7,766 nucleotides of DNA from Arthrobacter sp. PM3 (GTDB lineage Bacteria > Actinomycetota > Actinomycetes > Actinomycetales > Micrococcaceae): NCBI RefSeq assembly GCF_003352915.1, contig NZ_CP022314.1:2228177-2235942 (forward strand), given 5' to 3'. Below the pieces are notes generated by a model. The model was not told the DNA's origin, did not search any database, and worked only from the letters and a program-made list of their open reading frames with translations. This document shows positions 1 to 7,715 of this stretch, piece by piece (the stretch's first letter is position 1; each line of letters opens with the position of its first letter). Position numbers and translations under genes: made by a program.

Positions 1-1
1 T

Positions 2-1738
2 TTCGTTATCGAAGCCTGGCATGACCGCTACGGCACCTGGCACCACAACGCCGAGGTCAAGGTGGAGGCCGGCATCGACGTCGAGCTCATGCTGGCCGAA
101 GGCGCCGCCCTGCTGGCGGAGGCCTCCGAGGACGCCTCCCGCCCCTCGGCCGACCGCCGGACGCTGCGGATGGCCGTCGTCGTCCTCAACGACACCTCCC
201 GCACACCGGAGGAGCGGCTCGCCGCCGGCTTCGGCGCGGACGTGGCCGCCGTCGTCGAACGCCAGCCCATCCGCGAACTCGTCACGACCACCGAGCCGTA
301 CCCGCTGCTCGTGGAGCGCGCGCTCGCCGGCTGCGGGTCCTGGTATGAATTCTTCCCGCGCTCCGAAGGCGCCGTACGCAACCACGAGACCGGGGAATGG
401 ACCTCGGGCACGTTCCGCACCGCCGCGAAGCGCCTTGACGCCGTCGCCGCCATGGGCTTCGACATCATCTACATGCCGCCGATCCACCCGATTGGCCACC
501 AGCACCGCAAGGGACCGAACAACACCCTGATCGCCGGGCCGCACGATCCCGGCTCGCCGTGGGCCATCGGGTCCCACGACGGCGGCCATGACGCCATCCA
601 CCCGGACCTGGGCACGTTCGAGGACTTCGACGCGTTCGTGGAGCGGGCCGGCGAACTGGGGCTCGAGGTCGCGCTGGATCTGGCCCTGCAGGCCGCGCCG
701 GACCACCCGTGGGTGCAGAGCCACCCGGCATGGTTCACCACCCGCGTGGACGGCAGCATCGCGTACGCGGAGAACCCGCCGAAGAAGTACCAGGACATTT
801 TCCCGCTCAACTTCGACAACGACCCCGCCGGGCTGTCCAACGAAATCCTGCGGATCGTGCTGCTGTGGGTCAGCCACGGCGTCAAGGTCTTCCGGGTGGA
901 CAACCCGCACACCAAGCCCGTCTGGTTCTGGGAATGGCTGATCGGCAAGGTCAACAAGAAACACCCCGACGTCGTCTTCCTCGCCGAGGCGTTCACCCGC
1001 CCGGCCATGATGCACGCCCTGGGCCGGGCCGGCTTCCAGCAGTCCTACACCTACTTCACGTGGCGGAACACCAAGGAGGAACTCGAGGAGTACTTCCAGG
1101 AGGTCAGCCACGAATCCCCGGCCTACTTCCGGCCCAACTTCTTCGTCAATACCCCGGACATCCTGACCGAATACCTCCAGTTCGGCGGACCGTCGGCGTT
1201 CAAGATCCGTGCCGCGCTGGCGTCCACGGCGAGCCCGCTCTGGGGCGTGTACGCCGGCTTCGAGCTCTTCGAACACGTGGCCCGTCCCGGCGCGGAGGAA
1301 TACATCGACAACGAGAAATTCGAGTACAAGGCCCGCGACTGGGACGCCGCAGCCGCCTCCGGGCGCTCGCTAGCCCCGTACCTGACCCGGCTCAACGAGA
1401 TCCGCCGCGCGCACCCGGCCCTGGGCGATCTGCAGAACCTGACGCTGCACCAGAGCACGGACAGCTCCACGGTGGTGTACTCCAAGCACAAGACCCTGCC
1501 GGACGGGACCAAAGACACCCTCATCATCGTCGTCAACGTGGACCCGCACGGCACGAGGGAGAGCACCGTGTCCCTGGACCTGGCCGCACTGGACCTGGAC
1601 CCGGAAAGCCTCACCCACAACGGCCGGTTCATGGTCGATGACCTGCTGACCGGCGAGAGCTGGGAATGGGGGGAGTACAACTACGTCCGCCTGGACCCGC
1701 ACGTCGAGCCCGCCCACATCCTGAGCATCCGGAGGTAG
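2..1738 (+). CDS. glgE: Alpha-1,4-glucan:maltose-1-phosphate maltosyltransferase GlgE (3' part, N-terminus outside window)
   Basis: GlgE is a cytosolic GH13_3 enzyme that transfers maltosyl units from alpha-maltose 1-phosphate to the non-reducing end of alpha-1,4-glucans, the polymerising step of the GlgE pathway. The frame is already open at base 2 (reading [13 protein letters not shown]), so the gene starts upstream; 578 residues are visible. The catalytic triad is complete: nucleophile Asp in [10 protein letters not shown] (codon 899-901, visible residue 300), acid/base Glu in FLAEAFTRP (codon 986-988, residue 329) and the third Asp in NTPDIL (codon 1157-1159, residue 386). The spacings of 29 and 57 residues equal those of Streptomyces coelicolor GlgE (D394, E423, D480), which implies about 94 missing residues and a full length near 672, normal for the family. 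The visible part holds the end of the N-terminal domain, the (beta/alpha)8 barrel and the C-terminal beta domain ending PAHILSIRR. It stops with TAG five bases before treS. Other GH13 enzymes lack the DNPHTKP signature, so the call is firm. Confidence 0.96.
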   Translation, partial: FVIEAWHDRYGTWHHNAEVKVEAGIDVELMLAEGAALLAEASEDASRPSADRRTLRMAVVVLNDTSRTPEERLAAGFGADVAAVVERQPIRELVTTTEPYPLLVERALAGCGSWYEFFPRSEGAVRNHETGEWTSGTFRTAAKRLDAVAAMGFDIIYMPPIHPIGHQHRKGPNNTLIAGPHDPGSPWAIGSHDGGHDAIHPDLGTFEDFDAFVERAGELGLEVALDLALQAAPDHPWVQSHPAWFTTRVDGSIAYAENPPKKYQDIFPLNFDNDPAGLSNEILRIVLLWVSHGVKVFRVDNPHTKPVWFWEWLIGKVNKKHPDVVFLAEAFTRPAMMHALGRAGFQQSYTYFTWRNTKEELEEYFQEVSHESPAYFRPNFFVNTPDILTEYLQFGGPSAFKIRAALASTASPLWGVYAGFELFEHVARPGAEEYIDNEKFEYKARDWDAAAASGRSLAPYLTRLNEIRRAHPALGDLQNLTLHQSTDSSTVVYSKHKTLPDGTKDTLIIVVNVDPHGTRESTVSLDLAALDLDPESLTHNGRFMVDDLLTGESWEWGEYNYVRLDPHVEPAHILSIRR

Positions 1739-1746
1739 TGCCCGTG
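1731..1746 (+). promoter_or_regulatory. Ribosome binding site that sets the treS start
   Basis: GGAGG at 1731-1735 lies inside the last codons of glgE and is 8 bases from the GTG at 1744. A second in-frame GTG at 1738 shares its first base with the glgE stop (TAGTG), but it is only 2 bases from the Shine-Dalgarno, too close for initiation. This favours 1744 and suggests that treS translation is coupled to termination of glgE. Confidence 0.75.
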
Positions 1747-3540
1747 AATTTCAGCCCGCAGACCCCCAGCCAGCACTTCAGCCCGCGGGGGAGCTTTGAA
1801 CTGAACGCCCCAGGCCTCCAGCATGATCCGTTCTGGTACCGCAAAGCGGTGTTCTACGAGGTGCTGGTCCGGGGCTTCGCCGACGGCAACGGCGACGGCT
1901 CGGGCGACTTCCACGGCCTGATCGAGAAGCTGGACTACCTGCAGTGGCTGGGCGTGGACTGCCTGTGGCTGCCGCCGTTCTTCCAGTCGCCGCTGCGCGA
2001 CGGCGGCTACGACATCTCGGACTACAACTCCGTCCTGGACGAATTCGGCACCATCAGCGACTTCAAACGGCTTGTGGCGGAAGCCCATGCCCGCGGCGTC
2101 CGGGTGATCATCGACCTTCCCCTGAACCACACCTCGGACCAGCACCCGTGGTTCCAGGAATCCCGCAAGGACCCGGACGGGCCGTTCGGCGACTTCTACG
2201 TCTGGAGCGACACGGACGAGAAGTACGAAGAAGCCCGCATCATCTTCGTGGACACCGAGGAATCCAACTGGACCTTCGACCCCATCCGCCGGCAGTTCTT
2301 CTGGCACCGGTTCTTCAGCCACCAGCCCGACCTCAACTTCGAGAACCCCAAGGTCATCGACGCGCTGTTCGACGTCGTCCGGTTCTGGCTCGACCAGGGG
2401 ATCGACGGTTTCCGCGCCGACGCCATCCCGTACCTGTTCGAGGAGGAAGGCACCAACTGCGAAAACCTGCCGGCCACGCACGAATTCCTGCGCCAGCTGC
2501 GCCGGATGGTCGATGAAAGCTACCCGGGCCGCGTGATCATCGCCGAAGCCAACCAGCCGCCCGCCGAAGTGGTGGAGTACTTCGGCACCGAAGAGGAACC
2601 CGAGTGCCACATGGCGTTCCACTTCCCGATCATGCCGCGCCTGTACTACGCGCTGCGGGACCAGAAGGCCGCGCCGATCATCGAGACGATGAAGGACACC
2701 CCGGACATTCCCGAAGGCGCCCAATGGGGGACCTTCCTGCGCAACCACGACGAACTGACCCTGGAAATGGTCACCGCCGACGAACGCGCCGCGATGCTCG
2801 GCTGGTACGCGCCGGACCCCCGGATGCGCGCCAACATCGGCATCCGGCGGCGCCTGGCCCCGCTGCTGGACAACTCACGTTCCGAAATCGAGCTCATCAA
2901 CGCCCTGCTGCTGTCCCTGCCGGGCAGCCCGTTCCTGTACTACGGGGACGAGATCGGCATGGGGGACAACATCTGGCTCGAGGACCGCGATGCGGTCCGC
3001 ACCCCGATGCAATGGAACCCGGACCGCAACGCCGGGTTCTCCCATGCCGACCCCGGCAAGCTCTACCTCCCGGTGATCCAGTCGCTGGTCTACAACTACA
3101 GCATGGCCAATGTCGAGGCCGAGGCCGCCCACTCCGGTTCGCTGCTGCGCTGGACCCGCCAGATCCTCAGCGTCCGCAAGAACCACCCCGCCTTCGGGCT
3201 CGGCGGGTTCAAGCACGTGGAAGCCGACCACGACGTCGTCCTCGCCTACCTGCGCGAGCTCCCGGAAGGCAACGCCGCGGGCGAGGACCCCGAGACCATC
3301 CTGTGCGCCTTCAACCTCTCGCAGCACCCGGTCGCCACCACCCTGCGGGTGCCGAAGTACGCCGGCCGGGGCCTGCGGGATGTCTTCGGCGGCCAGGCGT
3401 TCCCCGCGATCGCCGAGGACGGCACCCTGACGCTGACCCTGGGCAGCCACGACTTCTTCTGGCTGCGGATCCGTTCCGCGGCCTCCAACCCGTCATCCCC
3501 GTTCACTCAGGCGATGCCTATCCTGTCCATCGAAGGCTGA
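1744..3540 (+). CDS. treS: Trehalose synthase / maltose alpha-D-glucosyltransferase TreS
   Basis: TreS (GH13_16) interconverts trehalose and maltose inside the cell; here it would feed maltose to the maltokinase encoded next. The 598-residue product matches the usual stand-alone length (about 590-600). GH13 region I is DLPLNHTS (Asp124, Asn128, His129), region [10 protein letters not shown] carries the nucleophile Asp226, region [12 protein letters not shown] the acid/base Glu268, and region [11 protein letters not shown] the third Asp336. The 42-residue gap between nucleophile and acid/base equals that of Mycobacterium smegmatis TreS (D230, E272). The opening [24 protein letters not shown] and the motif [13 protein letters not shown] are typical of TreS. 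The GTG start is chosen from the GGAGG 8 bases upstream; starting at the earlier ATG (1666) would only translate the glgE 3' end in another frame. Residues from about 580 ([12 protein letters not shown]...) form a short tail beyond the beta domain. TreS is often fused to maltokinase in other bacteria; here it is not. The next gene begins one base after the TGA. Confidence 0.95.
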   Translation: MNFSPQTPSQHFSPRGSFELNAPGLQHDPFWYRKAVFYEVLVRGFADGNGDGSGDFHGLIEKLDYLQWLGVDCLWLPPFFQSPLRDGGYDISDYNSVLDEFGTISDFKRLVAEAHARGVRVIIDLPLNHTSDQHPWFQESRKDPDGPFGDFYVWSDTDEKYEEARIIFVDTEESNWTFDPIRRQFFWHRFFSHQPDLNFENPKVIDALFDVVRFWLDQGIDGFRADAIPYLFEEEGTNCENLPATHEFLRQLRRMVDESYPGRVIIAEANQPPAEVVEYFGTEEEPECHMAFHFPIMPRLYYALRDQKAAPIIETMKDTPDIPEGAQWGTFLRNHDELTLEMVTADERAAMLGWYAPDPRMRANIGIRRRLAPLLDNSRSEIELINALLLSLPGSPFLYYGDEIGMGDNIWLEDRDAVRTPMQWNPDRNAGFSHADPGKLYLPVIQSLVYNYSMANVEAEAAHSGSLLRWTRQILSVRKNHPAFGLGGFKHVEADHDVVLAYLRELPEGNAAGEDPETILCAFNLSQHPVATTLRVPKYAGRGLRDVFGGQAFPAIAEDGTLTLTLGSHDFFWLRIRSAASNPSSPFTQAMPILSIEG

Positions 3541-3541
3541 G

Positions 3542-6500
3542 ATGACCCGACCGACCCTTGCCCCGGCCCTGAGCGGGCTCCTTGGCGCCTGGCTTCCGCG
3601 CCAGCGCTGGTTCCCCGTCAAGAGCCCGGAGTTCACCTTCGAACCGGCCGGCGGACTGCGCCTGCCGGCCGGCAGCGGCGAGGGCGCTCCCGAAGCGCCG
3701 GCGTTTGAAGTGCTGCTGCTGGCGGTGTCCTACCCCACGCCCGACGGCAGCCGCACCGACGTCGTCCAGGTACCGCTTAGTCTCCGCCCCGATCCGCTGC
3801 CAGGGGCGGAACGCGCGCTGATCGGCGAACTGCCCGGCACGCCGGCCGACCCCGCCCGCCGATGGGTCTACGACGGCGTCCACGACGCCTCCTTCGTCGC
3901 TGCGTGGCTTGACCTCATGCGCCACGCCGGGACCACGCCGTCGGGCAACGCCGCCGGCCACTTGGTTGAGTCCGGCCACCGACTGCCGTTCGCGACCGGC
4001 ACCGTGAAGGTGCTCGCCGGCGAGCAGTCGAACAGTTCGGTGATAGTGGACGACGGCGACGGCGGCACGGGTGCGATCGTAAAGTTCTTCCGCGTGCTGT
4101 CGGAGGGCCAAAACCCCGAGGTCGAAATCGGCGCCGCGCTGACGGCGGGGCGCACCGCGGAGGTCCCGGCGACGCTTGGCTGGGTGACCGGCGAATGGGA
4201 AACCCAAGCCGCCGCGCTCGGCGCGTCCGCTGCCGTCCGCACCGCCCGGGGCGAACTCGCCGTCGCGCACGAATTCCTCGCCGGCGGCCTCGATGCCTGG
4301 CGGCTCGCGGTGGACGCGGCCAGCCGGGGAACCGGGTTCACGGCCGAGGCCCGCGCCCTCGGCGCCGCGACAGCCACCGTGCACCGGCGCCTCGCCGAGG
4401 CGCTGGGTACTGCCACCGAATCCGCGCCGGGCCAGGACATCGCCCCCGGCATCGCCCAGCGCGTGCGCCAGTCGTGGGCGCAGGCCGGCACCGCCGTCGG
4501 GCCGTACGATGAGGCGCTGGCCGGCCTGCTCGGCAGGCTTGAGGGCACCGGCGCCGGACGGCTCCAGCGCATCCACGGGGACCTCCACCTCGGCCAGATC
4601 CTGCAGGTCCCGGGCAGTGGTGTCCCGGGCGAGCCCGGGGTCGCGCCGCGCTGGGCCATCTTGGACTTCGAGGGGGAGCCGCTGCGCCCCATTTCCGAAC
4701 GCAACTTCCCGGACGTGCCGCTCCGCGACGTCGTGGGCATGCTACGGTCCTTCGACTACGCCGCCGGCGCGGCCGTCCGTGAGAACCCCGGCGCCGTGGT
4801 GCCGGGGACCTGGGTGGATGACTGTGCCGAGGCCTTCCTCGCCGGTTACGCCGAAGTCATCCCCGGCAGCGTCGACCGCGACTCGCCCCTCTTTGTGGCG
4901 CTGTGGCTGGACAAAGCCCTCTATGAAGTCATCTACGAACTGAGGAACAGGCCGGACTGGCTCTCCATACCGGTGAATGCATCGCGTCGTCTCCTCGGCA
5001 GTACAGGTTCCGGCGTAGCCGCCGGGGCCGCAGCGGAAGGTATAAAAATGACAGGATCAGCACGTATCGATCGGCCCGGCGCCCCCCTGCCCGTGGACGG
5101 TGAAACCCTTGCGAGGATCGCCAGCGGTGAACACCATGCACCCCACTCGGTCCTGGGTGCCCACCTGGATGACCACGGCCACGTCACGATCCGGACCGTG
5201 AAGCACCTGGCGGAAGCGGTCTCGGTGGTGACGTCGGCCGGCACCGTGCCGATGACGCACGAATCCGGCGGCGTGTGGGTGGTCGTGATGGAACCGATCG
5301 AGCGCGGCCACGTGCCGGACTACCGCCTCGAAGTGACCTACGAGGACCACGAGCCGCAGGTCATGGATGACCCCTACCGCTACCTGCCAACCCTCGGCGA
5401 AGTGGACCTGCACCTGATCGGCGAGGGCCGGCACGAGCGTCTCTGGGATGTCCTGGGTGCACATGTCCAGCACTACAAGTCCTCGCTGGGCGACGTCGAC
5501 GGCGTGTCCTTCGCGGTCTGGGCCCCCAACGCCCAGGCCGTGCGGGTCAAGGGCGACTTCAACGGGTGGGACGGCCGGGAACACTCCATGCGGTCCCTGG
5601 GTTCCTCCGGGGTGTGGGAACTCTTCATCCCGGGCGTTGTAGCAGGGGCGTGCTACAAGTTTGAGCTCAGGACCCGGCACGGCTACTGGGTGGAAAAAGC
5701 GGACCCGCTTGCGTTCGGGACCGAAGTCCCGCCGCTGACGGCCTCCCGCGTGGTGGAGCCCTCCTACGTCTTCAAGGACGCCGAATGGATGCAGGCCCGC
5801 GCCGCCCGCGATCCGCACAATTCGCCCATGAGCGTCTACGAGGTCCACCTCGGCTCGTGGCGGGTGGGGCTGGGCTACCGCGAACTGGCCAAGGAACTCG
5901 TCGAATACGTCAAATGGCTCGGCTTCACGCACGTGGAATTCATGCCCGTCGCCGAGCACCCCTTCGGCGGCTCCTGGGGATACCAGGTCACCTCGTACTA
6001 CGCGCCCACCTCGCGCTTCGGGCACCCGGATGAATTCCGGCACCTGGTCGACGAACTCCACCAGGCCGGCATCGGTGTCCTCCTGGACTGGGTCCCTGCC
6101 CACTTCCCCAAGGACGAATGGGCGCTGGCCCGGTTCGACGGCGAAGCCCTCTACGAGCACGCCGACCCGAACCTGGGCGAGCACCCGGACTGGGGAACGC
6201 TGATCTTCGACTTCGGCCGCACGGAAGTGCGCAACTTCCTGGTGGCCAACGCGCTGTACTGGCTCGACGAGTTCCACATCGACGGGCTGCGCGTGGACGC
6301 CGTCGCTTCCATGCTGTACCTCGACTACTCGCGCGAAGAGGGACAGTGGCAGCCCAACCGCTTCGGCGGCCGGGAAAACCTGGAAGCGATCTCCTTCCTG
6401 CAGGAGGTCAACGCCACGGTCTACAAGACCCACCCCGGAGCCGTCATGATCGCCGAGGAATCCACGGCTTTCCCCGGAGTCACGGCACCCACCAGCGGCG

Positions 6501-7261
6501 GCGGCCTGGGCTTCGGGCTCAAGTGGAACATGGGCTGGATGCACGACTCTCTCCAGTACATGGCCGAGAACCCGGTCAACCGCCGGTGGCACCACGGCAC
6601 CATCACGTTCTCGATGGTCTACGCCTACTCGGAGAACTTCCTCCTGCCGATCAGCCACGACGAAGTTGTGCACGGCAAGGGCTCCATGCTGCGCAAGATG
6701 CCCGGGGACCGGTGGCAGCAGCTGGCCAACCTCCGCGCGTTCCTGGGCTACCAGTGGGCACATCCGGGCAAGCAACTGATCTTCATGGGCACCGAGTTCG
6801 GCCAGGAAGCGGAATGGTCAGAGCAGCACGGCCTGGACTGGTGGCTCGCGGACATCCCTGCACATAACGGCCTGCAGCTCCTGACAAAAGACCTCAACGA
6901 GCTCTACCGTTCCACCCCGTCCCTGTACCAGCGCGACAGCCAGCCGGAGGGATTCCAGTGGATCAACGGGGGAGACGCGGACCGCAACGTGCTGACGTTC
7001 ATCCGCCGCGACGCGGACGGGAACCCGCTGGTCTGCGCCGTGAACTTCTCGGGCGGCCCGCACACGGACTACCAGCTGGGCGTGCCGGCAGCCGGTGAAT
7101 GGCAGGAGGTGCTCAACACGGACGCCGAGGCCTACGGCGGTTCCGGCGTGGAAAACACCGGAACGCTGACCGCTGCCGGCGAGGGCATCGACGGACAGCC
7201 GGCGACGCTTACCGTCACGCTGCCGCCGCTTGGGGCCGCGTACTTCAAACAACTGGGGTAA
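3542..7261 (+). CDS. glgB: Maltokinase-glycogen branching enzyme fusion (Mak-GlgB)
   Basis: One uninterrupted frame of 1239 residues carries two complete enzymes. Residues 1-486 are maltokinase (Mak/Pep2), which makes maltose 1-phosphate from maltose and ATP. It has the N-terminal cap ([10 protein letters not shown]), a nucleotide-binding EQSNSSVIV, Lys181 in AIVKFFR, NPEVEIG, the catalytic HGDLHLGQ (His345, Asp347), the Mg-binding DFEGEP (Asp375, Glu377) and [16 protein letters not shown]. Homology to mycobacterial Mak (about 455 residues) ends near [18 protein letters not shown] Gly/Ala-rich linker of 16 residues (487-502) follows. Residues 503-1239 are GlgB (GH13_9), which forms alpha-1,6 branches. 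They comprise an N1 beta domain (about 520-645), a CBM48 domain (from about 654, [13 protein letters not shown] and FNGWDG), and a catalytic barrel from about 763 ([12 protein letters not shown]) with Asp919 ([11 protein letters not shown]), Glu972 (IAEEST) and Asp1040 ([10 protein letters not shown]). The triad spacings of 53 and 68 equal those of E. coli GlgB. A C-terminal beta domain ends the protein. The ATG lies one base after the treS stop, behind GAAGG at 3532-3536. An internal start at 5048 may yield GlgB alone. Confidence 0.93.
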   Translation: MTRPTLAPALSGLLGAWLPRQRWFPVKSPEFTFEPAGGLRLPAGSGEGAPEAPAFEVLLLAVSYPTPDGSRTDVVQVPLSLRPDPLPGAERALIGELPGTPADPARRWVYDGVHDASFVAAWLDLMRHAGTTPSGNAAGHLVESGHRLPFATGTVKVLAGEQSNSSVIVDDGDGGTGAIVKFFRVLSEGQNPEVEIGAALTAGRTAEVPATLGWVTGEWETQAAALGASAAVRTARGELAVAHEFLAGGLDAWRLAVDAASRGTGFTAEARALGAATATVHRRLAEALGTATESAPGQDIAPGIAQRVRQSWAQAGTAVGPYDEALAGLLGRLEGTGAGRLQRIHGDLHLGQILQVPGSGVPGEPGVAPRWAILDFEGEPLRPISERNFPDVPLRDVVGMLRSFDYAAGAAVRENPGAVVPGTWVDDCAEAFLAGYAEVIPGSVDRDSPLFVALWLDKALYEVIYELRNRPDWLSIPVNASRRLLGSTGSGVAAGAAAEGIKMTGSARIDRPGAPLPVDGETLARIASGEHHAPHSVLGAHLDDHGHVTIRTVKHLAEAVSVVTSAGTVPMTHESGGVWVVVMEPIERGHVPDYRLEVTYEDHEPQVMDDPYRYLPTLGEVDLHLIGEGRHERLWDVLGAHVQHYKSSLGDVDGVSFAVWAPNAQAVRVKGDFNGWDGREHSMRSLGSSGVWELFIPGVVAGACYKFELRTRHGYWVEKADPLAFGTEVPPLTASRVVEPSYVFKDAEWMQARAARDPHNSPMSVYEVHLGSWRVGLGYRELAKELVEYVKWLGFTHVEFMPVAEHPFGGSWGYQVTSYYAPTSRFGHPDEFRHLVDELHQAGIGVLLDWVPAHFPKDEWALARFDGEALYEHADPNLGEHPDWGTLIFDFGRTEVRNFLVANALYWLDEFHIDGLRVDAVASMLYLDYSREEGQWQPNRFGGRENLEAISFLQEVNATVYKTHPGAVMIAEESTAFPGVTAPTSGGGLGFGLKWNMGWMHDSLQYMAENPVNRRWHHGTITFSMVYAYSENFLLPISHDEVVHGKGSMLRKMPGDRWQQLANLRAFLGYQWAHPGKQLIFMGTEFGQEAEWSEQHGLDWWLADIPAHNGLQLLTKDLNELYRSTPSLYQRDSQPEGFQWINGGDADRNVLTFIRRDADGNPLVCAVNFSGGPHTDYQLGVPAAGEWQEVLNTDAEAYGGSGVENTGTLTAAGEGIDGQPATLTVTLPPLGAAYFKQLG
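5035..5050 (+). promoter_or_regulatory. Internal Shine-Dalgarno and ATG at the Mak/GlgB junction
   Basis: GGAAGG at 5035-5040 is followed by the 7-base spacer TATAAAA and an in-frame ATG at 5048-5050. The stretch 5041-5053 is 11/13 A or T in strongly GC-rich surroundings, as expected for an unstructured initiation site. The ATG sits where stand-alone actinobacterial GlgB proteins begin. Sequence and position support a working ribosome binding site, but initiation here is an inference. Confidence 0.6.
5048..7261 (+). CDS. glgB: Possible separate GlgB product from the internal start
   Basis: Initiation at the in-frame ATG 5048 would give a 737-residue stand-alone 1,4-alpha-glucan branching enzyme, close to the roughly 730 residues of mycobacterial GlgB. 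The product would begin [11 protein letters not shown] and then run through [21 protein letters not shown]. That resembles the N-terminus of Mycobacterium tuberculosis GlgB (AEMARLVAGTHHNPHGILGAH as I recall it), so no GlgB residue would be missing. The first codons (ACA GGA TCA GCA CGT) are less GC-rich at third positions than those further on, a common trait of true gene starts. This entry is an alternative or additional product of the same frame as the fusion, not a separate locus. Whether the cell makes the fusion, the short form or both cannot be decided from the sequence. Confidence 0.5.
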   Translation: MTGSARIDRPGAPLPVDGETLARIASGEHHAPHSVLGAHLDDHGHVTIRTVKHLAEAVSVVTSAGTVPMTHESGGVWVVVMEPIERGHVPDYRLEVTYEDHEPQVMDDPYRYLPTLGEVDLHLIGEGRHERLWDVLGAHVQHYKSSLGDVDGVSFAVWAPNAQAVRVKGDFNGWDGREHSMRSLGSSGVWELFIPGVVAGACYKFELRTRHGYWVEKADPLAFGTEVPPLTASRVVEPSYVFKDAEWMQARAARDPHNSPMSVYEVHLGSWRVGLGYRELAKELVEYVKWLGFTHVEFMPVAEHPFGGSWGYQVTSYYAPTSRFGHPDEFRHLVDELHQAGIGVLLDWVPAHFPKDEWALARFDGEALYEHADPNLGEHPDWGTLIFDFGRTEVRNFLVANALYWLDEFHIDGLRVDAVASMLYLDYSREEGQWQPNRFGGRENLEAISFLQEVNATVYKTHPGAVMIAEESTAFPGVTAPTSGGGLGFGLKWNMGWMHDSLQYMAENPVNRRWHHGTITFSMVYAYSENFLLPISHDEVVHGKGSMLRKMPGDRWQQLANLRAFLGYQWAHPGKQLIFMGTEFGQEAEWSEQHGLDWWLADIPAHNGLQLLTKDLNELYRSTPSLYQRDSQPEGFQWINGGDADRNVLTFIRRDADGNPLVCAVNFSGGPHTDYQLGVPAAGEWQEVLNTDAEAYGGSGVENTGTLTAAGEGIDGQPATLTVTLPPLGAAYFKQLG

Positions 7262-7280
7262 GGCGCTGGGCAAGGCGCCT
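7261..7280 (+). repeat. Small stem-loop next to the glgB stop codon
   Basis: AGGCGC at 7261-7266 and GCGCCT at 7275-7280 are perfect inverted repeats around an 8-base loop. The left arm starts on the last base of the TAA stop. It lies three bases before the larger terminator stem and may act with it, for example by protecting the mRNA 3' end. Confidence 0.4.
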
Positions 7281-7283
7281 GCG

Positions 7284-7318
7284 AGAAGGCCCGGAATCCG
7301 CGTGATTCCGGGCCTTCT
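7284..7318 (+). terminator. Hairpin terminator between glgB and the rRNA operon
   Basis: A perfect 15-bp inverted repeat (7284-7298 against 7304-7318, core GGCCCGGAATC) surrounds a 5-base loop CGCGT, starting 22 bases after the glgB stop. No T-run follows; the next bases are GGCGCAGTC. Such hairpins without a U-tail are common after actinobacterial operons. It most likely ends the glgE-treS-mak-glgB transcript before the rRNA promoters. Because it is symmetric it could also act from the other strand. Confidence 0.8.
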
Positions 7319-7339
7319 GGCGCAGTCTTCGGGCTGGCT

Positions 7340-7368
7340 TTGTCAGTCGGCGCAAGTGGTGGTAGAGT
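7340..7368 (+). promoter_or_regulatory. Upstream rRNA promoter P1
   Basis: A -35 box TTGTCA (7340-7345) and a -10 box TAGAGT (7363-7368) are separated by exactly 17 bases. This is a good match to the principal sigma factor consensus and to the TAGAGT-type -10 boxes of actinobacterial housekeeping genes. Transcription would start near 7375 and run about 340 bases to the 16S gene. It lies 21 bases downstream of the glgB terminator stem. Confidence 0.65.
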
Positions 7369-7448
7369 TTATTTCCGCGCTGCTCCCCGGAGTTGAACGG
7401 CCACCAAGACCCAGAAGCCTTTGGCAAGACTGAGTCGGGAACGCCGAT

Positions 7449-7477
7449 TTGACAAGGGTGAAGCGAGCGGGTAAGTT
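7449..7477 (+). promoter_or_regulatory. Main rRNA promoter P2
   Basis: A consensus -35 box TTGACA (7449-7454) and a -10 box TAAGTT (7472-7477) are separated by exactly 17 bases. Transcription would begin near 7484, about 230 bases before the 16S gene. The exact -35 match and the tandem arrangement with P1 (boxes 109 bases apart) fit an rRNA operon. It is probably the strongest promoter in the window. Confidence 0.75.
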
Positions 7478-7486
7478 TGAAAAGTT

Positions 7487-7496
7487 GCTCCGGAGC
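7487..7496. repeat. Palindrome GCTCCGGAGC in the initial transcript of P2
   Basis: A perfect 10-base palindrome begins about 3 bases after the expected P2 start. A related TGCTCC..GGAG element lies at 7381-7392, behind P1, with two extra C in the centre. The matching positions suggest a shared initial-transcript element of the two promoters; its function is unknown to me. Confidence 0.5.
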
Positions 7497-7548
7497 GATC
7501 CGCGACTGTAGGGCCTGTGGGTCTGGTTGTGGTGGTGCCGGGTGTGTC

Positions 7549-7575
7549 TGTTGTTTGAGAACTCAATAGTGTGCC
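7549..7575 (+). promoter_or_regulatory. boxA-like antitermination element
   Basis: The sequence around TGTTTGAGAACTCAATAGTG is a conserved signature of actinobacterial rRNA leaders and resembles boxA, the RNA site that NusB/NusE bind to make RNA polymerase resistant to termination on rRNA operons. It contains the inverted repeat TTGAG-AA-CTCAA (7555-7566). Assignment rests on the motif and its place between P2 and the 16S gene. Confidence 0.55.
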
Positions 7576-7587
7576 AAGTTTGTTGAT

Positions 7588-7608
7588 ACCAATTTATTAT
7601 GGATTGGT
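7588..7608 (+). repeat. AT-rich leader hairpin
   Basis: ACCAAT (7588-7593) and ATTGGT (7603-7608) form a 6-bp stem around the 9-base loop TTATTATGG, just after the boxA-like element. It could be the boxB or boxC-type structure of the leader, but no sequence-specific assignment is possible. Confidence 0.4.
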
Positions 7609-7614
7609 TGTTTT

Positions 7615-7649
7615 GCCGGGCCCGTCACCCCGTGTCGGGTCTGGTTTTT
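7615..7649 (+). terminator. Terminator-like hairpin with T-run inside the 16S leader
   Basis: Bases 7615-7628 pair with 7632-7645: 14 positions with nine Watson-Crick pairs from C and G, one A-U pair, three G-U pairs and one U-U mismatch (7625/7635), around a CCC loop. A run of five T (7645-7649) follows directly, its first base being the foot of the stem. It has the shape of an intrinsic terminator, yet lies about 67 bases before the 16S gene. It may be read through with help from the boxA-like element, act as an attenuator, or simply be precursor structure. Confidence 0.4.
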
Positions 7650-7715
7650 CAGCTGGTTTCAAATTTTGTGCAGCCTGGTTCCGCGTTTTCCCGTGGTTCC
7701 TGGTTGTGTCTGTTA

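Larger units (their letters stand above)
7478..7715 (+). other. 16S rRNA precursor leader
   Basis: This transcribed, non-coding stretch lies between P2 and the mature 16S 5' end. It is visibly richer in T and A than the coding part. It holds a palindrome near the start point (7487-7496), a boxA-like element (7549-7575), a hairpin at 7588-7608 and a terminator-like hairpin at 7615-7645. The 5' strand of the RNase III processing stem should lie in its last 80 bases, but its partner downstream of the 16S gene is not in the window, so I cannot place it. Confidence 0.7.

Noticed and set aside
709..1641. Overlapping + strand open frames inside glgE, treS and the fusion (for example 709-1641 and 2604-3545)
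   Set aside because: They are Arg/Pro-rich shifted readings of the real genes, lack ribosome binding sites and show no family signature.
1666..1743. Longer treS from the in-frame ATG at 1666
   Set aside because: It would overlap glgE by about 70 bases and add a Pro/Arg-rich segment that is a shifted reading of glgE. The GTG at 1744 has a GGAGG 8 bases upstream and gives the normal TreS length.
4960..5050. A sequencing frameshift creating an artificial Mak-GlgB fusion
   Set aside because: The frame keeps normal codon bias through the junction, and both domains are complete in the same frame. A stop in another frame (TAG 5016-5018) would end Mak at a plausible place, so I cannot exclude an error entirely, but nothing in the sequence demands one.
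5057..6775. Long minus-strand open frame (572 codons) opposite glgB, and similar ones at 1681-2748 and 3518-4588
   Set aside because: These mirror the third-position G/C bias of the + strand genes. Their translations are low-complexity (Val, Gly, Arg, Ala) without recognisable motifs, and the + strand frames are complete, conserved enzymes.
7583..7600. Possible third promoter with TTGATA and TATTAT in the leader
   Set aside because: The two boxes are only 6 bases apart, and no -35-like sequence lies 16-18 bases before TATTAT. The AT-rich stretch is better explained as leader structure after the boxA-like site.
7262..7715. Small protein genes or a tRNA in the 454-base gap
   Set aside because: Short open frames at 7230-7433 and on the minus strand (7245-7427, 7369-7566) lack ribosome binding sites and overlap the terminator and rRNA promoters. 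I see no cloverleaf or T-loop sequence.
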